Assembly: GCA_008694505.1 (NCBI GenBank)
Contig: VZDJ01000219.1
Span: forward strand, 12,038,010 to 12,102,009
DNA: 64,000 nt
Origin: Cyanoderma ruficeps
Lineage: Eukaryota; Chordata; Aves; Passeriformes; Timaliidae
Direction of reading: 5' to 3'
In this document: positions 1-12,200 of the stretch, piece by piece
Position numbering within the stretch: the stretch's first letter is position 1
Layout of the letters: each line of letters opens with the position of its first letter
The notes under the pieces: model-generated
What the model saw: the letters and a program-made list of their open reading frames with translations, nothing else
Told to the model about the DNA's origin: nothing
Databases searched by the model: none
Translations under genes and position numbers: made by a program

Positions 1-3000
1 TTTTTTTTTTTTTTTTAAGGCATGTGGCCAAATTAAAAGCTAGTTCTGTCCAGATGCCTTCAGGCTTGCATTACCAATCCTTCCCTAATGATTCTTCTGG
101 GAACCGTAAACTCCACATCCTGCATAACTCTCATGCTCTCTTTCTGCCCTGCAAGATGGACATAGCTGATATTCATATTCAATTTCCCAGCTTGGAAATG
201 AAGCAGCACAAAAATGGGAAAGTGAGGTTTCTTTCCAATTCCCCTTCAATGTCAGGTCAGGACAAAGCGTGTGGAGAGACCAGAGTAGAACGGCCGCCAA
301 ACTGCAGCTCTGAACATCACTCAGGACATGGTGGTTCCCCCAGAAACAGAAGACCTTTGGATAAAAATAAACCACAGGGACCATTCCTCATCCTAATCCT
401 CAGGAGCAAGGACTTTCTGTTCTTGTGGACCCTCTTGCACCTCTGTGTAGCTGCTAGGCCCCTTGGTCCCAGCCCAGTGCTGTGCTCCCAATGGACTCCG
501 CCGTGTATCCCTCCCTAAGTAAAAAAACAGGTGGGTGGTGAGTCTGGGGACTGGTACACAGAGATGGCTTGAAGTCTCCTTTAGTGGTTTTGTACCTTTG
601 ATCTCTGGAATGTGTATTTCAAGCCCAGAAAGGGCTTTTGTGCTGGCCAAGGAAATAACTACTTAGAAGGACAGAGAGAGAGCTGACAAGGGATGGGGCA
701 AAAGGATTGTGCTGGAAAGGAAAAAGGCAGGCTACCCCTATGTCTTGAAATGCCCAAGACATAAAGTGAGAATTGGCAAAGGTCAGGCTGAATTGGCTCT
801 TGCAGAGGATGACAAGAAAAATAACAAGAGCAGGTTTAGCCGTATAGATCAGAGTAAAAATAGGAGAGGGGAAATGGAGCTGCTGTACAGAGGATGGAGT
901 ATAGATTAAAGTTAGTCTGAGTGTGATCCAAAACTAATGCATCCTCTATCTAACACCATGATACAAAAAACAGGAGAGAGGAGATGGACACAGAAATGTC
1001 ACATCCCCCCAGATGGCGTCAGAGGGCAGTGAGCTCACACCATGGGTACAGCCGGTTCCTGTCCCACCTGGCACTGAAACCTGCCATGGAAGCATTCACC
1101 AAGCTTGGAGAAAGGAGATCAGAAGACACAGCACCTCAGCTAAGGAGAGGGAAAAAATGCCATTTTCCCAACTGCAGACCATTGAGTTGTTCCATGCCAC
1201 ATGCCAGGCACAGAGCAAAGTCCAAGGGAAGGAGGATCTGGAGCTCAGAGCTACCAGACTGTTTTCCATTGCCCCAAGGGTGCCAGCCAGCCTGATAAGA
1301 TATTGCTGATAAGATACAGCCTCCATAAATGAGAGGAATGGAGATCTAATCTACCTCACCTGCAGCAAAGTGTTTGCTGGAGCACCTTGGCATTTTGTCC
1401 CAATGGTGTGGGGGGAACAGGGACCAGTCCATGGCCTTGGTGGCAGCCCAGCACGAGCTCCTGGGCTGGCAGGGCTATGGCAGCCTCTGGGGCAAAGCTT
1501 GTGACAGATTTTTATGGATGACCTTGCCCCAGAGCAGGACTGAGATCCCAGCACTCATGGGTCTGAAATGTCCCAGGGGAATGGAGATGGAGAAGCAGGA
1601 GTCTTGCAGCGTCACTGTGGGAACACCCCATCTTCACGACTTGTGACCAGATCTGGTCCCAGCCAAAAATACTTCAGGAACATCTCATTCCCTTCAGCTC
1701 CTGCCTGCCTGTGGCACACATGTGAGGACTAATTCTCCTGCCCATCATGACTGAAGCACTCTTCAGTCTTCAGACTGAAGCCTTGCCATCAGATTTCCAG
1801 ACATTTCTAGGAAAATGCGCAGCTCTGCCGAGCAGAAAGCCAAGCCTGGGACGTGCCTAATCAGCTATGCTAATCAACTGCTGCCATGCAGAGCCTGCAC
1901 AAGGCAGCTCCCAGCACACCCGGGCTCCTGCTGCACAGCCCAGCAGCACTGCTTTGTTTATTTGCAGCGATTTACCTTCGAATTTATCACCCTCTTTCCA
2001 AGAAGTTGGCATCCCCCCCAGCAGGAATTGCCCCCCCTGCACCTCCCGGTGCCTCTCCGGGCTCTGGAGATGGATGGGAAGCAGGCTGGATCCGGGGGCT
2101 CAGCTTGTGGAGGGCCGCAGGGGAGTGCTGGAACAACCACAGCTCTAACTCAATTTCTACCCATTTTCTCCTTTGCCTTCACTTCATTATAGATTATTAT
2201 TTTCTAAACTGAGGCAGAGTCGATTCTGCTTCCAACTGAATTGCCCACAGGCTGGCTCCTCTCCTCCATCCAGCTGATACGATCCTTACGGCAAGTTGCT
2301 TCTCAACGGACCGGCAGTCTTCAGGGAGCAATGCCTCATTTGGGGAGAGTCCTTCATCTTTTACAGAAAACAGCATTTAATTTCCAGTTGTTACTGGCTG
2401 TTTCATGCAGCTTTTCCACTACAAAGAAATAGCATCCATGTACAAACTTAAGAGAGAGTCATTCCCAGCTTGAATTGGGATAAAAAGTTGGGGATCTCAA
2501 TGTATTTTGCAGACAAGGTGTCCAGAGCAATGATAGAAAGGGTCATTTCCCATTTCCAGCTTTTTTTTACAGCCCTACCTACTTGTTATTCTGCAGATGA
2601 GCACTTATTTCTAAATAAGTTGTTTCAAAGCAAAAACCAAACCATTCTCCTTTGAGAAGCGTCAATGCGAGACTTCACAAAGATTTCTAAACATAGACAC
2701 TTCAAAAGAACAAGTGCAATAAGAAGACTGGTCAAAACGTATCCTCCTTGGCACAGACTGGCAGCTTTGAAGAATTCATGTTTTCTGATGGGGAGATGCT
2801 AAATGGAAAATGTTCCCTGTTCCCTGGTAGGTTCCTGCACTGCAGCAGCCCTGGCTCACCCACACAGGGTGATCCCATCCCAGCACAGAGCTGGGAGGCC
2901 ACTGGGTGTGGGAGGACAGCCTGACAGCCTTTCCCAGGCCTATCGTGGCTCTCTTCCATCTTCTTCACTACCAGTTTGGGGTCTCACTGTGGGGTACACA

Positions 3001-6000
3001 CAGCCTGGAACAAGGGCAGTGCAGGATTCTCCAGGATGTAGGAATTGGCTGGACCACGTGGCCAGGAGCCCTTGAAATTACCCCATCCCTTGTCCCATCC
3101 CCTCTATAACCTAAACTAAATGGGTCTTCCCACCCTCCTGCAAGGCTGCAAAAGTCACTTTGGGTTCCCTCAAACCCCATTCTCTGCCTGCCCTCAGACA
3201 TCCCACACTGCACCCATGGGAGCCCTGCAGGCAGGGAATCAGCCCCTGGCAGAAATCAGTGGTTTGAGACACTCCTGCCTTTCCTCAGCAAGTCCAGCTA
3301 AATCCCACTGAGACATTTTTGAGCATATTTATAATTACTTGAGCAGTTCTAGAGCACGCCCTGCACACTCCAGCCAGGTTTTAGGGGGAGTGTGCTCTTC
3401 TGAGAGAGCTGTTTCCTATTTTTGTCAGCACATTGAACACAGCCTCTAAATTAAAATCCTCTATTTCCAGACTATTTTGATCAACGCTGCTTCCTTCAGT
3501 TTAAAAGATACAATAAGAATAGATGAGCTCTTACAAATTAAAAGCCTCTCTTGCTTAACAAATTGTCTCTTCGTAATAATTAATTATCTGGAGAGAGATT
3601 CCTGCCCTACGCTCCTGGCCTCATTCCAGGCTGTGTAAGGGGTAGAAAAGAAAAAAAGTTTAGAATTTGTTGCCTCACAATGCTGGCTCTCACACTTCCT
3701 GCACAAGGCAGGACCAGTCCAAAGGTGAGCCCATCCTGGGTATAGCAGCTCTGTCACCAAGTGCCTGTCACAAGCCTCAGCTTGTGGTTTTCAGGGGAAG
3801 TCTCCAGGCACGTTTCACTGCCTGCTTTAATTTTTATTTTTTTTTTAAATAGGTGATTATTATTAGACAGCAGATCTGTTGCTCTGGGCAGCTACAGCCA
3901 TTCCCACGTTGATGGTTCCTAGAAGCTCATGGGGCTGTGGAGATGGAAGATGTGAAAGCAAGGCAAGGACACGAGGGTGGCTGCTGCCAGCCGTGACTCT
4001 CACCAGGCGCTCCAACCCCCTGAGGAATTCGAGACTTTGTCCAACCTACACTTCCTTAGGAAATTCCTTCTAGTGCATGACTATCCTTATGATGAGTAAG
4101 GCTAAATTAATCTTAGATTTTGTACTGTAGGCCCCTTGCTGCTACTTCTTTTAGGGGTATGGGGTTCTTACTCACTTTCCCTGTGGTGAAACTGGAAATA
4201 TGAGCAGGTTATGACATCTGTTCTGTCAAAATCCCATCAGTCTTTTCTCAGAGAACATGTTCTCCAGACCTCTTCCTCACCCTTGGAGCTTTTCAGACTC
4301 TGTGAAGAGGATGGGCATTGTTGGCTTTGTTCACCCTGGTAGGTGCTCCAGGTCCTCAGAGACAGGGGAGGCTGGTGCTGGGAGAATCCAGCCTGGGACT
4401 GTGACAATTCCCACCTGCAGGAGAGGACATCCACTCTGTGGTTCAGGACAGAGACATTCTCTACTGCTTTAACTCAGTCCTACCTGACGTGCACCAGGGA
4501 TCAGCATCCCACAGACACAGTCACGGCCTTGGCTGTGAAGGTTACCAGCAGTGGGCCAGGAGATGGAGGTGGCACAAACACGTTGCTGGTTACATGCAGC
4601 CACACCAGTGTCCAGATCCTCATCTCATGCTGGGAGCGCCTCAGCACTGCTTTGGCACTTTGCTTTTGGTCCTCCTGCAATCTTGGTCCTTGCAGGGCCT
4701 CTCCAAGCCCCCTGTGCTCATGCTGGCAGCACAGCAGGGTCCCTGCACAGGGTGGGAGCTGGCAGCCTGCCTGGGCAATGCCTGCATCCAGGTCCATGCC
4801 CAGAGCCCTGTGCTCCTTGCCAGCCCCACAGCAGTCCCGCTGCAGGAGAGCATTTTGCTAATCCTTTCATTCCTGCCCCGTGCCCAGCAGCACAGCCTCC
4901 TGCCAGCTTTGCAGGGAAAGGCTTTGGAAGCGCCTGGGGCTCCAGCAAGGAATCCTTCCCTGTGAAGTGACCAGGGCAGGAGCTGCCTTCCAGCCCTGAG
5001 GGCTCCCAAACCACTCAAACAGCCTCAGAATAGGCTCTTACATACACAGAGCAGATTTAACTGACCCCAGACTGGAACCAAACAGCTCATTCCCTCTGAA
5101 AAACTGGCTGGTCTTCCTGACAGAGGGCCAGGAATGCTGGGAGGGATCTGAGCAGGGGTGAAGTGTAGAGCATTTCATCGTCCCACCCTGCTCCTGGACC
5201 ACGGCTCAGCCTCCACACACAGAGAGCAACAGCTCTGCACAACCCCAAACTAACTCCAAGTTATTGCCCAGGCCACAACCTCAGTGGTGTTCGGAGGAGG
5301 TTTAAATATCTGCAAAACAAGGATGTGTGCAATTGTATTCAGCGGGATTGGTGATAAAATCCATGAAAATCCACTCATGGGATCCAGAGACAGTTGCTCC
5401 CTTCCAGGCAAAGCCTCGTGCACCCAAGGGTGGGACACACTCTGCCAAGGCTCCTGCTCCCCTCACAGCCTTGAGGTTTGGAGGGGATGACTGTCACCTC
5501 CTCCCATGGACCTCAGCTGATCCTTTTCTCTTTATAGTGCACCGGAGAGATGAAAACCCCTGTGCTGGTGTCCACTCTTCCCTGGGATGGTTTAATCTAA
5601 GAACAGCTCAATCTGAGTGAGAAGAGGGCCCTCCTCGACCCTGGACACCCTGGAAAACATGAGCCTTCAAGTCCCTGAAGGAGACCCGTAGTAGTGTGGA
5701 GCCAGCAGCACTCTCTAGTACTCATTAGAGCCTGGAGAGCTTTGTATGACACAAACAGAATGACAACCTGGAAATAAACCTCTAACATCCTCTCTCTGCA
5801 CACAGAGAAGCTTAATATATATGTCACAGACTGTGTCTATAGTCTGACACTATATCACAGCAGATGGGATCCTGCTAAGCATCCTTGGGATCAGCATTGC
5901 AGAAAACAAAAGGGTGGGAAAGGCCCGAGCTTCCTCTTCTTTTCCATTACATGCATCTCTGTACAGGAAAGGTGCTTTTGGACAGAAATATTCCTGGAAA

Positions 6001-8330
6001 AGCCAGGATTAACAGCATGCCAGAAATATATACGCAAGCAGGATGTTGCACTGGAGCTCAGCCACCTCAGCATGGGTCCCTCAGCACCCTGGGGACCTGC
6101 CCAGCCTGCAGGCAGGAGCAAGTCCTTGCACAGCCCCAAACTCACTGCAGATGTTGAACGTGTCCTTTCCCTGTAATATTTATTTCCCAATAGTATGCTC
6201 TGGCTTCCCCAGTCCCTGCCAGGCAATATCAGAGATTTCTATCATTATTTATCTTTTTGTCCAGGACAGGATTTCTCTGGAAATTCTTTGTTTAAAAAGG
6301 ACAAAAGCTTATCAGCACATCGAGGAGGTCTCTGTCCTTTATTTGCACTGTGTATATAATCTGTGGGAAATCAAAATATTCAGATGATTTGAATAAGTTA
6401 CTGGCCTCTATCTGCTAGCCAGGAAGTTCAGCAGCCTGTGGTGGGGTCAGTACCTTTCCATGGCTTTTTACTTTCGATTTTTCCAGAGGAAACAACTCAG
6501 CACAAATCTATTTCTTAATCCACAATCTTCTGCCAGAGTCCCCACAAACGTCTCTAAAACCCAATGGGACACATCACCAACCCCTCTCAGTTTGCAGTGC
6601 CCAAGGAGCTGCTCTGCATCCAGCTGCTTTGTTTTCTACATATTTTCTACTCTCTTACCCCTCCTCCTCTGGCTTTTCCAAACCCAGCTCATGCTGTGGA
6701 GAGCAGCACGGAGCTGCACCTCTGAGCCCTTCTCCGAGCTGAGCTGCCACATGTGATTTCCCAGGTTGGCTGCTATCTTCCAGGCATATCATCACCATCT
6801 GAGGCTTTTCAGGAGCTCTTGTCTTTGCCAAATCTCGCATTCCTGGAGTTCCAAACTTTCCCTGACTTCTCTTGCACTTTCCCATCTCCCAGCATTTATG
6901 TAGCCTTTAATAACTGCTGCTTACACACACACATATGCACAGAAGGTCAGAGACCTCTTGCCATTTCCCGACTCATTACTCTCTCCTTGGCTCTGCACAG
7001 CCCCCTCAGGGAATATTCCAGTTTCTGAGGGTCCCTGGTTGCTGCCTGCCCTGTGCAGCCTGGCAAACCTGTCAAGGTGGTCGTGTGGCAGGTGAACCAT
7101 CAGGTCTGACAACCATCCAGTGCCTTCTTCCTTCTCAGAGCTTACTGACAGTGATGATTTCCAGCCACAGGCTCTGCAGGTATCACACCTGCCACTTCCC
7201 AGGGCGCAGATGCACGGAGCACAGCAGTCCATGGCACCAGGAATGCCCCTGCACGGCTCCTTTCAGCTCGGGATCCAGCTGCTTTCCCACACTCCTTGCA
7301 CAGTCCGTGCAGGCTGCCCCCCTTCCAGTGAGCTCCCATGGAAGGAATGACCCCATACAGCCCCTCAGAGGCTCCACAGTCACCCAACCATTGCACAGGG
7401 TGGTTTGGGGCTCTCCTGTGCCCAAGGGTTTGCAGAAGTGGTGGGGTTCCCTATGACCCTGATGCCCCTGCAAGTCTGAAGCCGCTCCACCACTGCATCC
7501 CAAAATGCACCCTCAAATTTCTCCAGAGGCTTTGGGAAGATAGAACATGCTGAACTCAGAGCCTACCCCAGGGACAGCAGAGGTCTTTTATTGAGAAGGA
7601 TTAGTGCAAGGGGGTTGGAGAGGGAATCCTGTCCCAATAATCAGAGCATTTTTGTCCCTACATGACACTTCCCATCCTGAGACTTCCTGCTGAAAGATCC
7701 CTCATAGAGCAAAGCCAAGCGAGGGCCCCTGTAATAAATCAACACCCCAGAGACGTTGGCTGACGCAGACATTCCTGAGCAGATTTGAATCTTGTTTGGG
7801 AGGAGGGATCCCTCCACATCCACACTCTGCACACCCCAGGTCCTAGAGAAGCATCTGGCAGCCATTCCACGGCTCAGCTAGCCCAGACACACGACAGGGC
7901 TGCTGATCAGCGGGAAAACTCTCTGGTTCCAGCAGATCATAAGCTTATTAAAGATAGATTTGTGCTTTGGTCTGCAGAGATAAACAGATCAAAGGCATTT
8001 TGGTCTGTGTGCCAGTGCTGCCGGCATCCCCGTTTCCAGAGGGAGGCTGGGATGTGCTCTCCATTCCCAGTGCCGGGCAGTGGGGGAGCTCAGCCCAGCG
8101 GGGGGAGCAGCAGGGAGTGTGCCCAGGGCTGTAAGAAGTCCATCCTTGGCTATTAGCATGGGGAACTTGGAAGCAGCTGGTGAGGGCTGAAGCATGTCCC
8201 TCACAGGGCATCGCTCCCTGCGCTGCTCTGGCCCTGCAGAGCCAGGGGTGGCCAAGCTTCACTGGAGATCTGCTGCCAGCCCGGGATCTGATCTGCTCTG
8301 CTCAGGAGGGAGAGCTAAAAGAGGAAACAG
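1..8330. other. Intergenic region upstream of HRH2, no gene recognised
   Basis: I see no conserved protein, RNA gene or recognisable transposon here. Open frames are short, overlap on both strands and resemble no family I know. The window opens with a run of 16 T. AT-rich patches occur at about 2400-2720 and 3420-3660. An imperfect hairpin lies at about 5813-5855. The region between about 4400 and 5000 is GC-richer and open in several frames, but shows no domain or splice structure. Confidence 0.6.
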
Positions 8331-8339
8331 GTCCTCGTG

Positions 8340-9099
8340 CAGCTGGGCCAGCAGCTGATATTTGCATAGTGCTTTGAAACCCACAGATGAAAGATTTGAG
8401 AGACACGAAAGGCTGTCGCTGCCTGTTTGTCATCTTGCACGGTTCCTCCCTGCTATTGCACGCAAAGGAGACAACTTTCTGGAGAGGTGAGTGTAGCCTT
8501 GAGGGAAAGATGGAACGCTGGAGGCTTTTCCTGCCACGTCCACTTGCACAAGGAGTGGCTGGGCTCCAGCTTCCTCCACCCACTTTACAGCCATGTCACC
8601 TTCATCCTTATCTGTCCCCAGCTCATCACAAGAGTCACCATCCTCCCTGAGTCTGATATCCCACTCCAGACTCAGCTGTGCTTGCTCTCAGGGCGTTCAC
8701 ATGGATTCCAAAGGCAAAACTTGGTAATGAGTGACAGCATCAGGGCTCCCGACAGCAGACAAGTGTGTGCCTGCAGAAGAGAGCTGGGAAGGAGGGAAGG
8801 AACCTTAGAGCGTGGCAGACCAGCAGCAAGGGCCCCGAAACTTCAGGTGAGTGAGGAAGCTGATGCTATCACTCAAGAAGGCAGCAGCGGGAGGCAGCAG
8901 GCATCCCACCCCCCTCTCTGTGCCAGGCACGGCTCGGCGGAGCCCGGCACGCCGTGCGCTCGGAGCTGGGCTCACTTTCAGAGTTTCAAATTTGCCGGAT
9001 GATAACCTCGGTGTCTGAGTTCACAGCCCTGGTCCCACCCACTCGAGGTCTGACTCATGTTGCAGTCACCGCTGCCCGGGTATTGGTACGAGAGCAGGG
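8340..9099 (+). promoter_or_regulatory. Candidate upstream regulatory region of HRH2
   Basis: This stretch leads into a GC-rich exon-like block. It holds a perfect octamer motif ATTTGCAT at 8360-8367 (POU-factor type). It also has two strong splice-donor matches, GAG|GTGAGTG at 8486/8487 and CAG|GTGAGTG at 8846/8847, which could end alternative first exons. No TATA box is evident. Assignment to HRH2 is inferred only from orientation and position, about 5 kb upstream of the coding exon. Confidence 0.3.
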
Positions 9100-9284
9100 A
9101 GGGAGGTTGGTTCAAGAGGAGGGAGGAGGAGAGGAGAGAGGAGCGGGACCGCGGCAGCCGCCGCTCGCAGCACACGCTGCTGCCTTCGCAGCCGAGCCAC
9201 ACGCACCGGGGAAAGTTGGAGTCAGTGCAGCCACTGAAGTCTCCCGCACGCTCAGGGGCTGTGAGAAAGCACCACCTTTCCCAG
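9100..9284 (+). other. HRH2: Candidate 5' untranslated first exon of HRH2
   Basis: A purine-rich then CpG-rich block ends in a consensus donor, CCCAG|GTAAAG at 9284/9285. The next convincing plus-strand acceptor is CCTTGCAG at 14146-14153, seven bases before the HRH2 start codon. Splicing the two would give a leader joined to TTACACC-ATGG. Mammalian HRH2 also has upstream untranslated exons. The 5' boundary is a guess, and transcript data are needed to confirm that this exon is used. Confidence 0.4.
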
Positions 9285-12200
9285 GTAAAGCTTTTGCCTT
9301 ACTTCTTGCTGAGTTGTTACATCGGTAAAATACTTTTTGAGTGAGGTTCAGAAGGGTTGGTGGGTCCCTGCGGAGTGGGATCCTGCAATGGGCCAGCTGG
9401 GTCAGAGCAAGAGGGTGTCACTTGTCAGACCCTGGTGCCATCAGCATCCTGTGGTGGCTGGAGTGGAGGCCAGTTTGGGGACTCCTTTGGCTGTTGCTGG
9501 TGGGGACGGCTGGGTCTGATCAGTGTCAGAGGAAGGACATGGGTGCAGTGTGCCCAGGGCACACATCTGTGTGTGCAGCCTCTCTGCCTCCCCACGGGGA
9601 TGCTGCTGACTTCCTACACCGACCTGCCCGAGCCTTTTCTCGGGGCGCTCCAACCCTTCCATCCAGCCCTGCACACCCTGGAGCTGGTGGGGATCTGCTG
9701 CTGCCCCATCCCAGGGCACGGGCAGGGCTCTGGGGCAGGATACCTCCAGGCTGGGCTGTAGCACAGGAGGGGTGAGCAGTCCCCAGGGGTGCACTGTGCT
9801 CACTGTCCTGTGCAGAACTGGCTTCAGCAGGAGGCTGAATCCCAGGAACTCAGGCAGCTCCAAGCACACCCATGACCTTGACTCCTCTGCTTTCAGTTTC
9901 ACCTTTCCTGGACACTGTTTGCAGAGCAAACTTTCTAAATGCTGACTGCTCTGCTGGGTTCCACATTTCCACACTCCTCTTCACGTTTCCTGGTTTCAGG
10001 GGTCCTGAGCAGCTTCTTACCCACAGAGCTCCTTTCCTCCTGGAGAAGCATGATGGAGGGCTGGTGGCAGTGATGGGAGTTTTGTCCTGCATCCCCCAGC
10101 CCCTCTGCTCATGCCAGGGGCAATAATTACTGCTTTGCATCAGACACCACACTGGGATAGGGCAGAGACAGCACCAAGCTCTGGAGAAGCCCAAAGAACA
10201 GGGATGGAAGTGTCTGGGGACGGAGCCAGGCAGGACACCAGTGTCCCCTCACGTTTGTTCTCTCTCATATGGCCTTCAAGTCCTACCTCTGACAAATTTG
10301 CTCTTGTCTCATTGTGAATCAGTCTTATGGGCCTGGCAGGGGATCAAGAAGCCCATTCCCAGCTTGGGAGTTTGGAAATTCCCACCATCAAACCTCGAAG
10401 CATTCTCTCTCAGACCAGAAGAAACCTCCACTCTCCTGCCCATCTCTTGGCTGAAATACCTTTCCCAGCATGCCCAGATGTTTCATCTCAGGAGGGAGTA
10501 GAATATAATTTTAAGAAAAGCCATGATGCTCTGCTGTGAGCTCTGCATGGCCAGGGAATGCACTTGGCCCCTAAGTGACTTCTGCCAGCACTTTTCTCCG
10601 AAAGAAGCTGTCATGAGAGGCAGAGGAACATTTCAGGTCTGCAAGGACACAGCCCTCCTGTCCCTAGGACAGAGCTAAAAGGTTCCATGTGGCACTTCTC
10701 CTGAGTCCCCAACCAGCTCTGTCCTTTCCAGAAGTGGGAAATATTTCCCAAAGAGAGGCTGCCACGTTCAGGCACTCCCTGGGGGCTCCTCTCTGCCCAT
10801 GTGTCCGCTCATGGATGTGCCCAGGCTTTTCACAGGTTCAACACAAACCTGTTATGCCAGAAGTAGAAGCACAGGAAGGGAGAGCAGCCAATGTATTCCC
10901 TGCCTGAGCTGGCTCTGCATCCCATTAATCTTACTGCAAAAAGTGCACCAAGTGCTGGAATTAATGATGTTGGAGGAAAGGATGCTGAGAGAGAGGGAGG
11001 GGGAATAAAAAGGTAAAAATGCAACAGAAATTTCCCGTGAATAAATCACAGTCCCCTCCCCAGAGGAGATAAATGCCATTTTAAAGGGGAACACAGTGGA
11101 TCAAATCAACATGGACTGCAGCAGAGCAGAAAATATCTGTTCAGACAATAGAAAGCAGAAATTACGATGAGAATTGTGAAGAGGATAATGGGGAGACGAT
11201 GGGATATTACAGCGGAAGGATCATTAATGCACCAGAGAAGGCTATTAACAGTGTTCCTTAAAGATCAGCCTAGAGGTAAATTTTATTTAATGGCTTTCAT
11301 TAGTGATCTTCGCTCAGAAAATTAGGGTTTTTTTAAGAGAAATGTACTGGTGAGAAACTTGGGGAAAGTTCTGCATTGGACAAGGGACTAAGGAGAAGAA
11401 GGAGAGGAGAAGAACTGGAGGATGTGAAGATTAACAGAAACACAACCAGGCTCGCACAAACTCACATGCTCAGGGTCTAAAAGCAAAAATTGCTACTCTA
11501 AGCAGCTGAAAACACCATAGGAAGAACATCTGACTTTTAGGGAACCCCAGGATGAGTGCAACAACAAATGCAACCTGACAAGTCTTCACAGCAGAGATAG
11601 TGTCAATCAGAACACCAGCGCCACTGGAAAAAGTGTGAGAAATACGACCCAGAAGCAATGCCCTGCTCCAGTTCCTTCAATGCCAGGAGGGTGATTTTGA
11701 ACCAGGAGCAGGTCCGGGCTGTGATAATGAGGATAATCAGGTAAATGTAAAAGCTGCCTGGTGAGACAGGGCTGGGAAGGTATCATTTATTCTGGCTGTT
11801 GCTGGAAAGACTGCCATGGGAAACAGCTGCTCCACTCGTACATTGAGGAGGAAATCAACTCACTGTGCCAAAACACAACAGGAGCACAGGACACAGGTAT
11901 TGAGGGTGGCTGCGGGTGACCTGGGCAGAAAGCCAGAGGCACATGTGGAGTCACAGAGAGCCAATGCTCCAGGAGAGAGCTCTGAGCTGGATGCATCATC
12001 CCTGGGTCTGTGTCCTGATGGCAGTGAGCTGACAGCCCCCCCTCGATACCAGCCCTCCAACCTGCTTTTCCTGCAAAGCCATGTCCAGAGGCTCTGCTTT
12101 CCTGGGGGAGTGTTTCCATGAGATAATTTGGCTGAGGGATACAGGAAAGTTTCCTTCTCCTCCACCACAGTTAGGGGTGCAGGATCACACATCCCAGCTG

